A stretch of DNA of 26,695 nt from IMG/VR virus record IMGVR_UViG_3300032194_000137, positions 1 to 26,695 of that record; one strand, written 5' to 3'. Below are positions 1 through 9,400 of the stretch, piece after piece. The translations under genes were made by a program, and so were the position numbers. Within the stretch, counting starts at the first letter, position 1; every line of letters begins with the position of its first letter. A model generated the notes under the pieces. The model saw only the letters and a program-made list of their open reading frames with translations, had not been told where the DNA came from and did not search any database. The DNA comes from a virus.

Positions 1-3
1 CAC

Positions 4-41
4 AAAAAATCCCTTCATACCTATTTAGGAAGAAGGGATTT
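4..41 (-). terminator. Rho-independent terminator closing the late block
   Basis: On the minus strand a perfect 10-bp stem (arms at 41-32 and 16-7, AAATCCCTTC with GAAGGGATTT) is followed by a run of six T (9-4). The 15-base loop contains CCTAAATAGG, which can form a small nested stem and also carries the late-promoter box CTAAATA. It sits just downstream of the 63-residue gene, where an operon end is expected. The plus strand has no T-run after the stem, so it should act on minus-strand transcripts only. Confidence 0.88.
22..28 (-). promoter_or_regulatory. Late-promoter-like CTAAATA inside the terminator loop
   Basis: CTAAATA reads on the minus strand within the loop of the terminator at 4-41. 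The same box lies upstream of several genes in this window. If used, it would start a transcript for a gene beyond the left edge, with the 3' stem arm in its leader. Chance occurrence cannot be excluded because the downstream gene is not visible. Confidence 0.4.
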
Positions 42-43
42 AG

Positions 44-51
44 TATTTATT
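44..51 (-). promoter_or_regulatory. Late-promoter-like AATAAATA overlapping a stop codon
   Basis: The minus-strand sequence AATAAATA fits the T4-type NATAAATA late consensus and contains the TAA stop (49-47) of the 63-residue gene. It could serve the gene beyond the left edge, but a transcript from it would run straight into the terminator at 4-41. That makes it less convincing than the boxes with an obvious downstream gene. Confidence 0.3.
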
Positions 52-238
52 CAGCAGGTGATTCTGCTGGAACGTCTGGGTCTGAGTCATTTTCTAGAAG
101 ACCTAGAGTCTCAAGACCACCTTGTAGTTTGATTTTATATTCTCTTGCTTTTGCTAGATTTTTTTCTAGTTCTACAATTTGCTTTTCTGTTTCAGCAATT
201 TGTTCTTCAAAATTTTGCTTCAGTGCTGCGGGATCCAT
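47..238 (-). CDS. Small coiled-coil protein, 63 aa
   Basis: I do not recognise a named family. Residues about 4-40 are a strongly charged helix with heptad-like spacing (for example EKQIVELEKNLAKAREYKIK), followed by a GGLETLGLLE segment and an acidic, Pro/Ser-rich tail ending in AESPAE. No membrane segment or signal peptide is seen. The start is taken as the ATG at 238-236. A GTG at 247-245 in the same frame would add three residues (MIT), but it lies closer to the late promoter at 267-273 and has no better ribosome site. No clear Shine-Dalgarno is visible for either start. It is the last gene before a strong terminator and has its own late promoter overlapping the previous gene's stop. A small virion or assembly accessory role is a guess from context. 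Confidence 0.75.
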   Translation of the reverse strand: MDPAALKQNFEEQIAETEKQIVELEKNLAKAREYKIKLQGGLETLGLLENDSDPDVPAESPAE

Positions 239-266
239 AGTTATCACAGTGAATATTGTGTATCAG

Positions 267-273
267 TATTTAG
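267..273 (-). promoter_or_regulatory. Late promoter CTAAATA for the 63-aa gene
   Basis: CTAAATA on the minus strand contains the TAA stop (272-270) of the six-cysteine gene, so box and stop codon are the same bases. It lies 28 bases upstream of the ATG at 238, close to the 28-35-base spacing at the other late boxes in this window. Confidence 0.65.
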
Positions 274-530
274 TCTTGATTGAATTCGTTTAGTTTGGGG
301 TTTACCGTATTTGGATATTCTTTATCAATCTCTTTCCACTTACCCATAGGACATTCTGTCATATTCAATTTTGTTTTGATTGGCATAAAGCATAGACAGA
401 TTTTACATTGAGTAGAAATTTTCATAAATTTCGGGCACTCTTTGCAAACCTCCAGTCTTCTTTTTGCATTCTCTTTTTCAACAAACCAATATTTCCTTTC
501 GGGTGGTTTGGGCATATTATTTTCTTCCAT
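270..530 (-). CDS. Six-cysteine putative zinc-binding protein, 86 aa
   Basis: The cysteines are Cys29-x2-Cys32, then Cys42-x2-Cys45-x-Cys47, then Cys60 in the motif ECPMGKW. This layout suggests a small zinc ribbon or treble-clef-like fold. Small proteins of this layout are, from memory, common in T4-like cyanophages, but I cannot name a family. The N-terminus is Lys/Glu-rich and there is no membrane segment. The first ATG (530-528) lies five bases after the stop of the glycine-rich gene and has no Shine-Dalgarno. A second ATG at 515-513 (starting MPKPPERKYW) has GGAAG eight bases upstream and may be the real start, giving 81 residues. No separate promoter is visible, so it probably shares the glycine-rich gene's message. 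Function unknown; metal binding is inference. Confidence 0.85.
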   Translation of the reverse strand: MEENNMPKPPERKYWFVEKENAKRRLEVCKECPKFMKISTQCKICLCFMPIKTKLNMTECPMGKWKEIDKEYPNTVNPKLNEFNQD

Positions 531-535
531 TAGAA

Positions 536-1342
536 TTATGTTTTCAGTGTAATTTTGACATATCCAGCACCTTGATAACCACCTGTGCTGCTGCTATTTC
601 CACCTCTGGTATTGACTTGTGCTGCTCCAGCGTTGAAAGAACCACCGCCACCACCATGTTGACTATAAGAAGACCATGCACCTGAAGAAGTTCCTCCAGT
701 GTATCCGCCAGCGCCACCAGGACCGCTTAGGTTTCCACCTCCGCCTCCACCAAATCCGCCACGGTTTCCCTGACCACCTGATGTATAGCATCCATCACCA
801 GGACCACCAACACCACCGTTACCATAAGATCTTCCACCAGTTGGTGTACCGCAGTGGTTGTATCCATTTGATCCATCACCAAACCAGCCGCCTCCGCCGC
901 CGCCCCAATAAGAACCATTACCAGATCCACCGTATCCAACAGTTGGTGTTGGAGCAGTGTAACTACCTTGGCAAGTTGTGACTCCTCCTGCGGTGGTAGT
1001 TTGTCCATATGCAGTGGTGACGTTTCTACTACAGGAGTTACCATAGACGTTTCCTGCAGAACCACCGCCGCCGCCAGCAACAATCAATGGGTTACCAGTA
1101 GTATAGTTTTTTACAAAACTACCGCCACCGCCACCTGCTTCATTACCATGAGGAGATGTATATTGATTACCACCATGTCCAACGAGAATTTCTAATTTGT
1201 CTCCTTGGTTCAGATCAAAGTCTCCTTTGATTGTAGCACCCCAGATATCTGTAATACCATAGTTGTTATCTCTACCACCTCTAGCACCACCACACTCAAT
1301 AGTATAAGTTCCAGTAGCAGGAACTGTCCATAATTGATATCC
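536..1342 (-). repeat. Duplicated glycine-rich core, copy B
   Basis: This encodes residues 108-375 of the 375-aa protein. It aligns without gaps to 2290-3096, with about 42 substitutions in 268 codons counted by hand and many silent changes at the DNA level. One stretch of about 45 residues, from GQGNRGGFGG to QHGGGGGS, is identical in both. It marks an in-block gene duplication or a conversion tract. Confidence 0.9.
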
Positions 1343-1663
1343 TTGGTGATCTCCTGTTGTTAGATAATCGCTTACCCAAGTTGTTCCAGCATATCCTGCC
1401 GTAATCACATTGAAGTTAGGACCATCTGCTTCTCCACGACTTCCTCCTTTGAAAGTGTGTGAATCAAATGGATATAGCTGATTGCCAGTACCTACGTTGG
1501 TAGTGTTCCACATACCATTTCCATAAATCTGGACATAGTTGGTATCACTGTTATAGAAGATTTGACCTTCTTGAGGAGTAATAGAATCAATAAACGCTTG
1601 GTCTTGAACAGGAATATTGAAAAACTGCCCAATATTGATTGTTCCTACCGTAAGTGAAGACAT
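536..1663 (-). CDS. Glycine-rich adhesin-like protein, copy B, 375 aa
   Basis: Residues 1-107 form a non-Gly-rich head that includes a fibre-type segment, EGQIFYNSDTNYVQIYGNGM (about 32-51). Residues 108-375 are a glycine-rich domain with GARGG, a GxFxLxxGDxLEILVG-like strand, GNEAGGGGG, PLIVAGGGGG and several Gly runs. The layout resembles the ALK/LTK-type Gly_rich domain and, more loosely, the polyglycine-II tips of T-even gp38 adhesins. Cys211, Cys231, Cys271 and Cys292 are shared with the paralogue at 2290-3429; Cys124 is unique to this copy. The two cores align without gaps at about 84% identity by hand. A CTAAATA box lies 28 bases upstream of the start. A role as a fibre tip or receptor-binding protein is inferred from composition and from its position after the giant fibre-like genes. 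It could instead be a decoration protein. Confidence 0.9.
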   Translation of the reverse strand: MSSLTVGTINIGQFFNIPVQDQAFIDSITPQEGQIFYNSDTNYVQIYGNGMWNTTNVGTGNQLYPFDSHTFKGGSRGEADGPNFNVITAGYAGTTWVSDYLTTGDHQGYQLWTVPATGTYTIECGGARGGRDNNYGITDIWGATIKGDFDLNQGDKLEILVGHGGNQYTSPHGNEAGGGGGSFVKNYTTGNPLIVAGGGGGSAGNVYGNSCSRNVTTAYGQTTTAGGVTTCQGSYTAPTPTVGYGGSGNGSYWGGGGGGWFGDGSNGYNHCGTPTGGRSYGNGGVGGPGDGCYTSGGQGNRGGFGGGGGGNLSGPGGAGGYTGGTSSGAWSSYSQHGGGGGSFNAGAAQVNTRGGNSSSTGGYQGAGYVKITLKT

Positions 1664-1691
1664 GGTGTTGCTAGTTCCTTTTTCCTAATAG

Positions 1692-1698
1692 TATTTAG
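1692..1698 (-). promoter_or_regulatory. Late promoter CTAAATA for glycine-rich copy B
   Basis: CTAAATA on the minus strand, one base after the TGA stop (1702-1700) of the 180-aa gene and 28 bases upstream of the ATG at 1663. Spacing matches the other late boxes. Confidence 0.7.
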
Positions 1699-1699
1699 A

Positions 1700-2242
1700 T
1701 CAGTTAATGTTTGGTAGATCCCAAACCTCATTTGGGTCTCTTACATTCTTGACCCATCCTTGTTCTACCTCACTCCATTCATATGCCGTTGGATCATCTC
1801 CTTCTGGTGGCATTGGAAACTCTCCAGGAGGATACCACTGAATGCCGTCCCATCTCCATGATGGGAATGGTTGATCTGGAATTGGAATAGTAAATTCTGT
1901 TTTGTGTTTTGTAGTTACTCCAGACTCATCTACCCAAAATTCAATTTTGTAGTCGTCATTCATATCAACTACAATATTTTCTACGTAGATAATCTCTTCT
2001 ACAGAGGTAGCAATTTGCGTACCTTTTCTTGGCATCGAAAGACTGCGAAGTAAGTCATCTTTGGAAGGATCAGTATCTCTCCACAATGTATATCCAAAAG
2101 AGAGATTATCAAACTCAAGATTAGTTTCACCATCACGATTGAAACCAATTTTGATTTGCAAATCTCGTGCAGCAGCAGGATTGGAAATAATTTTCCATTC
2201 CCTGTTTACTAAATTGCAAGTTGCTACGATTTTCGATTCCAT
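1700..2242 (-). CDS. Trp/Pro-rich phage protein between paralogues, 180 aa
   Basis: Residues 1-115 look like a small mixed alpha/beta domain with no family I can name. Residues about 125-163 hold an aromatic double motif: PFPSWRWDGIQWYPPGEFP, then YEWSEVEQGWV. Repeats of the kind PSWxWD...WxPP...YxWxExxxxW recur in marine phage proteins near tail fibre genes, in my recollection without an established function. It lies between two paralogous glycine-rich genes, so a fibre-specific chaperone, spacer or accessory role is plausible but unproven. T-even adhesin loci pair a fibre with a dedicated assembly partner, which is the basis for this suggestion. No membrane segment or signal peptide is seen. 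Upstream there is an AT-rich stretch with TATAAT (2277-2272) but no canonical CTAAATA. Confidence 0.85.
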   Translation of the reverse strand: MESKIVATCNLVNREWKIISNPAAARDLQIKIGFNRDGETNLEFDNLSFGYTLWRDTDPSKDDLLRSLSMPRKGTQIATSVEEIIYVENIVVDMNDDYKIEFWVDESGVTTKHKTEFTIPIPDQPFPSWRWDGIQWYPPGEFPMPPEGDDPTAYEWSEVEQGWVKNVRDPNEVWDLPNIN

Positions 2243-2271
2243 GGTTTTTATTGTTATGTATACAGAAAAAA

Positions 2272-2277
2272 ATTATA
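2272..2277 (-). promoter_or_regulatory. Possible promoter, TATAAT variant
   Basis: The 47-base gap before the 180-aa gene contains TTTTATAATTTTTTT on the minus strand, with TATAAT 29 bases upstream of the ATG at 2242. The distance matches the late boxes elsewhere, but the sequence is a sigma70-like -10 or a degenerate late box, and no -35 element is clear. The AT-rich context makes chance likely. Confidence 0.3.
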
Positions 2278-2289
2278 AAATAAACTAGA

Positions 2290-3096
2290 CTATATTAGTA
2301 GTTCAATGGTTACGTAACCAGCACCCTGATAACCACCCAAGCTGCTGCTATTTCCACCTCTGGTATTTACCTGATTAGATCCACCGTTGATAGATCCTCC
2401 ACCTCCGCCATGTTGACTGTAAGAAGACCACGCACCTGAGGAAGTTCCTCCAGTGTATCCACCAGCGCCACCAGGACCACTAAGGTTTCCGCCACCACCG
2501 CCGCCAAAACCACCACGGTTTCCTTGACCAGATGGTGTATAGCATCCATCACCAGGACCACCAACACCACCAGCAGTAAAAGATCTTCCACCAGTTGGTG
2601 TACCACAATGGTTGTATCCATTTGATCCATCGCCAAAATATCCACCACCGCCACCTCCCCAATAGGATCCATTGCCAGATCCACCATATCCAATAGTTGG
2701 AGTAGGTGCAGTGTAGTTACCTTGGCAAGTAGTAACACCACCTTGTGTAGTTGTTTGACCGTATGCATCGGTGATGTTTCTACTGCAAGAGTTGCCGTAG
2801 ACGTTTCCTGCAGAACCGCCACCACCACCAGCAACAATCATTGGAGTGCCCTGGGTGTAATTAACAACATAAGTCCCACCGCCACCACCTGCTTCATTAC
2901 CATGAGGAGAACCATACTGGTTGCCACCAGAACCAATAAGCATTTCAATTTGATCGCCAGCGAGAAGATCAAATTCTCCTCTTATTGTAGCACCCCAAAT
3001 ATCAGAAATGCCATAGTTGTTATCTTTACCACCTCTAGCACCACCAGCAGTAATTCTATAAGTTCCATCTGCTGGTACAGTCCAAAGTTGATATCC
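2290..3096 (-). repeat. Duplicated glycine-rich core, copy A
   Basis: Encodes residues 112-379 of the 379-aa protein and aligns without gaps to 536-1342, 268 codons in each. Similarity ends abruptly upstream of GYQLWTVP, where the two heads diverge. That places a module boundary at this point. Confidence 0.9.
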
Positions 3097-3429
3097 AGCA
3101 TTACTGCCCTGACTCAAATAACCTTCTTGCATAAAAGGTTGTCCAGCATAATTTGATTGCATTGTAGCACCAGAAGGACCTTCTGCACTACCTCTGCTTA
3201 CAAGTGGTTTGAATGTATATTGAGTAAACTCATATAGACTATCTGTATAAGGTCTATATGCATAAACCCAATCAACACCATCATAAAACATCAAGGCAAT
3301 GCCTTCAGTCTCGAAAATAAGACTACCCTTCTGCATACCTGTAAGGGCATCCTTTTGGGCAACATTGACAGTCTTCAGAACTAGTTCATCATCTGTAAGA
3401 GTTAATCTTCCTACATTTACAATGCCCAT
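2290..3429 (-). CDS. Glycine-rich adhesin-like protein, copy A, 379 aa
   Basis: Residues 1-111 form the N-terminal head, with a fibre-like segment around 35-57 (GSLIFETEGIALMFYDGVDW). Residues 112-379 are glycine-rich: GYQLWTVP, GARGG, WGATIRGEFDL, GNEAGGGGG, PMIVAGGGGG, then many Gly runs. Cys215, Cys235, Cys275 and Cys296 match the paralogue at 536-1663. The core fits an ALK/LTK-type Gly_rich fold and the polyglycine texture of phage tip adhesins. The head is only distantly similar to the paralogue's head, so the two may attach to different partners or sites. A perfect T4 consensus TATAAATA lies 30 bases upstream of the start. Receptor binding is inferred from texture and position; no enzymatic motif is seen. 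Confidence 0.9.
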   Translation of the reverse strand: MGIVNVGRLTLTDDELVLKTVNVAQKDALTGMQKGSLIFETEGIALMFYDGVDWVYAYRPYTDSLYEFTQYTFKPLVSRGSAEGPSGATMQSNYAGQPFMQEGYLSQGSNAGYQLWTVPADGTYRITAGGARGGKDNNYGISDIWGATIRGEFDLLAGDQIEMLIGSGGNQYGSPHGNEAGGGGGTYVVNYTQGTPMIVAGGGGGSAGNVYGNSCSRNITDAYGQTTTQGGVTTCQGNYTAPTPTIGYGGSGNGSYWGGGGGGYFGDGSNGYNHCGTPTGGRSFTAGGVGGPGDGCYTPSGQGNRGGFGGGGGGNLSGPGGAGGYTGGTSSGAWSSYSQHGGGGGSINGGSNQVNTRGGNSSSLGGYQGAGYVTIELLI

Positions 3430-3459
3430 ACCAATCCCAGATTGAATTTATCTCTTAGA

Positions 3460-3467
3460 TATTTATA
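3460..3467 (-). promoter_or_regulatory. Late promoter TATAAATA for glycine-rich copy A
   Basis: The full T4 late consensus TATAAATA on the minus strand, directly adjoining the TGA stop (3470-3468) of the 2933-aa gene and 30 bases upstream of the ATG at 3429. This is the closest match to the T4 consensus in the window. Confidence 0.75.
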
Positions 3468-6400
3468 TCAATACAACGCAGTAATATTCCAGACCGAAGA
3501 TGAAGGAACCGTAACATTGAATCCAGAAGCAATTACAATGTCACCAGAACTCTGGCAAACTGTGTTAGGATCAATGTTTACGTTTTCAGCAATGGTGCTA
3601 CCAGAAGATCTGATGATACCCGTGCTATCCTGATACATCTTGACGCCGTTGGCATAGATGATACCAGTTAGACCGATATCTCCAGTAACGTCAAGGGCAT
3701 AAGTTAGATCAGCATCATTTGGTTTATTAATACCAACCTTGGTTCCTCTGTAGATATCAACTTGATTTTGAGTTTCTGACCATCTAGAAGTAACGAATGG
3801 TGCATTGTTTTGGAATACAAGACCATTGATGTTGATGTCTCCACCAATATTGAGAGTATACTGTCTTGCGGTATTATCCTCTGGGTCAACACCAGATGTT
3901 GATGTAGTATTGATAGCAACAGCATTGTTTGTACCATCAACTGCAAGAGCAGGATCACCACTAAATGTAGTTCCACCCTTAGCATCTGATGCTTCAATAG
4001 TAAAGAAATCATTGCTATTAGTATTGCTACCAGCTCTCCAATAGTACGTAGACGAATTGGTGTAGAAGTTGATAGGTCCATTACCAGTGTTCTGAATAGT
4101 TAGTGCTTCAGTAATTCTTGCTGCACCACTTACATCTAATGCACGATCTGGATTATTTTTGTTGATACCGATTCTTCTAGAAGCAATAACATCACCATAG
4201 ACTTTGAAAGCAAGAAGTGTTTCTGTGCCTTGAACATGGAATGACTCATTATAAGCAGCATCAGGAGACTTACTATCTTGGTGGAAGTATGTAATCTTAC
4301 CTTGCTGAGATACATCATCAATGTCGGTAAAGTTGATTTTAGCACCATCTCCAGAAGTTGCTGGTCTTACTAGAATGCCACTATTACCAACAACGTCGAG
4401 AGTTGATAGTGGGTTATTACCAGCATTGACACCAACTTCATCTGCTGAGACATCAACAAACAAGACACCACTGTCAACGTTGAGGTCATTTGACATGGTA
4501 ACAATACCAGTCAGTAATGACGTTCCACTGACACTGAAGTTAGATCCAGCACCAGTGATGTTCAGCGTACCAGTCATGGTATCGCCTGCCTTGAGGACGT
4601 TCAAGGAAGCAGCACCAGTTAGAGATGCGGTGATTGTTCCTGCTTGGAAGTCACCAGCAGCATCTCTCATCACAGCAGACTTAAGTGATGTTGTAGAAAC
4701 TACATTAGAAACATTGAATGCAACGTTACCAGCGTTCCATATGATATTGCTATTTGTAGTTAGTGAATCCTGGTCAGCAACAATGATATTGATTGAACCA
4801 TCACCATCAGTTCCTGTACCGCCAGTAGATACGATTGCTGCGTTATAGTTTGCTACTACCTGAGAAGTATTGAAATAAATTCCGTTAGTAGAAGCAGTGC
4901 CATCAGTTCTACCTAGTTTGAGGTTTGCAGTGCCACCATCACTTTCTAGTTTGGCAACGTCAATCGTGTTGCCATCATCCAAACTAAATTCGTCAAAGTT
5001 GACTCTGTTTGATGCACTACCGATGGTAACAGCAGTTGCAACAGTTGTTAGGTTACCAGAAGTTAGACGACCAATGATGATAGTATAATCATTGAAGTTA
5101 TCATCTGGATCATTGTTGACAATCAAGTTATCAATTTCTAAGTCACCTGCAGCCTGTGACAGATCATCATAGAATTTGACTAGATTACCAGCAGTAAATG
5201 GAGTGGTTGTTAGAATTTGTCCACTGATGTAGACTCTTAGTCTAAGGTCTCCATTGTATGATTTGATTGTTAGACTATCTCTAAAGTTAGTTGCTTCAAT
5301 AAATCTAGGCAATCTTTGCTCAGAAAGAGTACCGTAACTAATGTTTAGAGCGTTCTGATACCAAGTGCCTTGCTTGTTATCAAGTCTATCAGCGTCGAGA
5401 CCTGTACCAGGACCATCATTGAGTGATGTCCACATCTTACCCCAGGAACCGAATGATGTAACTCCCGTTCCAGAACCACGCAACCAGATATTATCATTGT
5501 CGGTGAATGCCATCTGTCTGACACCACCTTCAGCAGTTAGACCTTGACCTTTGTTTCTAATAGTAAGAACAAGGTGCTGAGATCCACCATCATTCAACTG
5601 GTCAGCGGAGTTGTTGATTGTGTTAGCAACCAAACCTTCGACGAAGTTGTTTGGAGTTGGGTTTGATGTTGGGTTGTTAGTACCTGTTGAAAGTCTGATT
5701 GTATTACCAGAAGAACCAGAAACACTAATATTATAAGTTCCTGAAAGTCTATCTGATGGAAGTGTACCAGCATTTTGATTGCTAGAGTTCAGATAGAATG
5801 AACCTTGTCTGGTATCAAGAAGGTCAGCGTCTAGACCAGAGTTTGGACCAGTCTTTAGTTCAACAGAACCATTTCCAGCAGTACCAATATTGAATTGTTC
5901 TTTCTTGTATCTAGCAACACCAATAGTACCATATAGGTCAGAAGAAATTGTTAGGTCTGTAACTCTTGCAATGTCAACAGAAACGTTTGCATACTGTCTA
6001 TTGACAGTAGATACTTTAGCTTCTAGTACAAGAGAAGAACCGCCACCAATTACTACTGGGGGATTTGTAATAGAGAAGTCGCTGTTGTATCCAGTACCGC
6101 CGTCAGTAACGGTAATTTCTGTAACAGCATTTCCAGAAACAACAACGTTTGCTTTGAGTCCTGTTCCCGTTCCGCCAAGAATTTCAACGTCAAAATATTG
6201 ACCGTTAGTAAATCCAAGACCACCATTTGCAATAATAATGTCATCAACAAAGTTTCCTTGAGTATATGTGGACTCAAAGACCATTGGCGAAGCACCACGC
6301 TCGAACTCAATAATAGTTCCAGCATTGATCGTTTGTGTAATTGGATTGTTCAACGAAATAGTCGTCAAACCAGCAGCAGTAATAACACCAGTAATATTGG

Positions 6401-9400
6401 TATTTGCTTGGATTCCAAGTACGCTATTGACTACTTCGTGACCAATGAGAACGTCAGAATTGGTTTGGAAGATAAGTTGGTTAGAACCAGAGTTTGCTGT
6501 ACTATAAAGTTTATCAAAGTATCTAACTTCAGCACCCTTGATGGACTGAACTGCCAATGCATAAGATTGGTCACCACGTAGGAATGTAAAGGAGTTTGCT
6601 ACACCACCAGAGGCAAGTCTGTCAGTTTCAATAACACCTGATGTGATGTCAGAAGCAGCAATCTGGTTGGAAGACAGAGATACCCAGTTAGCATTTGAGA
6701 ATGATGAAGTATTGACAACTCTGGTGATATTCATTGTCACCGCAGGAATATCACTACTCTCAAATGTGTCAGCATCTGTCATTGCGATCTGGTTGACAAT
6801 ATTGCCATACAGTCTGCTTTCAATTAGTGCAGTTGCTTGTGCTTGAGTTCCAGATCCTGCAGGAGCAGCAATGGTAACAGTTGGTGCGGCAGTATATCCT
6901 TTACCACCTCTAAATCCATTGTAATCAACAATAGTAATTGTAACAACTTCACCGTTAGCAATAGTAGTTTCTGCTCTCGCTTCTACACCGCCTTGCTGAA
7001 GAGTACCAGAAATTGTTACGTTTGGAGGAGCAGTATATCCAGAACCACCATCAGTTAGAGTGATTTGATAAACAACACCCTGTCTATATTCAGTAGCTTG
7101 AATTCTACCAGTTGATAGACTTCCAGTGAAGATATCGTTTAGAGTAAACTGAACAGTTGGGTCTGGTTGGAAAGCAAGGAACAGACTATCCAAATCATTG
7201 TTTAGAATGAATGATGTAGAAGTGTCTTGCTGAATAGCAATGTCACCTGCAAGTGCTCCTTCAATAGAAAGTCTTTCTGCTTGATCAGCAACAGTGTAAA
7301 CTTCAAATGGTCTTAGAGCAGGAATTTGGTCAAGAGAAATCTTACCAGATTCTGTAAGTTGAACTAGCTGGTTAGGAACAGCATTTGTACCATATGGTCT
7401 GTTGATGTATGGACCAAGGTTATTAGTGATATAATCTCTAACTGCCTTTTGAGTAGGTAGAACAGAGTTGCTTGTTCCTGCACCACCAAGAGTATTGTCA
7501 GCAGAGAATCCAGTAACAACAACGTCGCCACCTTTCAGTTTCAAGAATTCAACTTCAGAGATGGTAACCGTACCCGTGAAGGTAATAGCACCAGTTCTGT
7601 TTTCAATTCTAGCAAACGTACCAACCTTGAAGTCACCAAGTTCGTCAGTACCAGAGACATATACACGACCATAGTTTTCTGATACCTGTTCTTCTGCTTC
7701 ATCTTTAGTACCACCGTTTTCAGGTAGTGCGAGATAGTTAGTACCAGAACCTGCAAATTCCCAAGTGTGGGAAGAAGAGTTGACGATAGAAGGTCTGTGT
7801 AGACGAACTTCATCACCAATTTGTGGAACTTGACCAGCAGATCCAGCAGCATTGGTTAGATTCATTCCCTGACCATTACCATCATCGATGGTTAGTTCTG
7901 CTTGGAATGGTGGACCAGCGCCAACTGCTCCTACGGAGTCAATAAAGTATTCAACGCTATCACTGGTATTTGTATATGGATCTCCATTTTGATCAACTAC
8001 TTTTACAACATAGTGCTCTAGTGGTTCTCTTCCAAGACCATCAATTGTTAGAATAGTTCTGCCAGTTGGAGTTGCTGATACGTTAGTTACTGTACCAATG
8101 TCAAATACATATGGTTCTCTTCTAAATCCAACACCACGAAGAGCGTGGATACCAAAGTTAGTAGCAGAGTTCGTGATGGAACAATAACCACCAGACTCAG
8201 CAAGAACACCATCAGCACAGAAGATAACGAAGACCGAAACCAACTGAGTATAACCATCTTCAATAACTTTATATCCTGTACCACCAAAGGAGACAATGGT
8301 GAATGCGGATGCAACCATGGATTTACCCTGGTTGGGGAAAGTTGCACTTTGATCTAGTTCTAGACCAGGGAATGGACAGTTGGGTTGCTTGACTTTAGAA
8401 CCATCAACCAGAGCACCACTACCACCAAGGAAGGAGATAACAGAAGAGTTCTGAGTATATGGTGATGCTTCAATGATTGGATAATCATCAAAGTCACCAC
8501 GGATTGCCATGCGATTATTATTCAGATCATATACAAATGAATCTGGATATGTGATGATTTGAGATGCATCATATAGAGTTCCATGATTGATCGTGGTTGC
8601 TCCTGGTGCAGTACCATTTGCAGTGTCAATAGCGTAAAGAAGAATGTCGTCGAGAAGCTGCCAAGAGTTTTGCAGTGCGGATTCAACACCAGCACATAAT
8701 GGATTTCCAGCAGGATCTGCTAGAATTGTAGAATCGACAAACTGAGGAATTGGGGAAGAGGTTGTATATGCAGCACCAGATGCATCTTTCCATCCACGCA
8801 TTGCAGCGATACAAAGATCTCTTACCTGTTGGAATGCAAATCTAGTAGCACCTAGTTCGGATTCTTGAATTCCAGTTAGAGTTGTTCCCGAATAGTATTG
8901 TTCTGCATTTACAAGAGTTCCTGCATTTCCGCCAAGAACCAAGTCTTTGACAAATCCATCAATAATATACTTAGAATCTCTACGACACTTTCTTTGATCA
9001 ATATCATTTAGAGCAAGTGCTGGGAATGATGCTTCAGTGAGACTTAGTGCTTCATCAGCAATTAGGTCTCTGTTTCTAGAAATAGAGTATGCAGCATCTA
9101 GATTTGTTCCAGAAGCATTGTTTGTAATAATGTCTACCCAAAGATATGCTAAAGTATCAATAGCAGATCTTACATCAGCACAAGCAGTACCGTCTGAAGC
9201 AGTACCATCAGCATTTTGTGTAGCAGTTGATGTGATTACTGTATCATCAAAATATCTTGGTACGTTAGAATAAACGGGAGCATAAACTGGTTGAGCAGGA
9301 GTACCATCTCCAGTTCTCCAGTTTCTCATAGCGAAGATTGCTAGTTCTCTAGCATATTCAATAGCACGAGTGATCTGAATGATCTCATCTTCAATATACG

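Noticed and set aside
239-247. GTG start for the small coiled-coil gene, adding three residues
   Set aside because: The ATG at 238-236 fits the spacing to the late promoter better, and the GTG has no ribosome site. Not excluded, but less likely.
727-1083. Alternative minus-strand frame inside glycine-rich copy B (also 2367-2837 in copy A)
   Set aside because: Shifting the frame of Gly/Ser codon runs yields Val/Leu/Met-rich sequence without stops. It appears in both copies because the DNA is similar, and it lacks a start signal.
536-3429. A broken or mobile-element-driven origin for the glycine-rich duplication
   Set aside because: Both genes are intact, and no transposase, terminal inverted repeat or target duplication is visible around either copy.
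3468-4500. Possible S74-type intramolecular chaperone at the C-terminus of the 2933-aa protein
   Set aside because: The LDVTGD-type repeats that often precede such a domain are present, but the chain ends soon after in VWNITALY, with no S74-like Ser/Lys region visible.
4321-4848. Plus-strand open frame of 175 codons
   Set aside because: Fully antisense to the 2933-aa gene, which shows clear fibre repeats here. It is a composition shadow.
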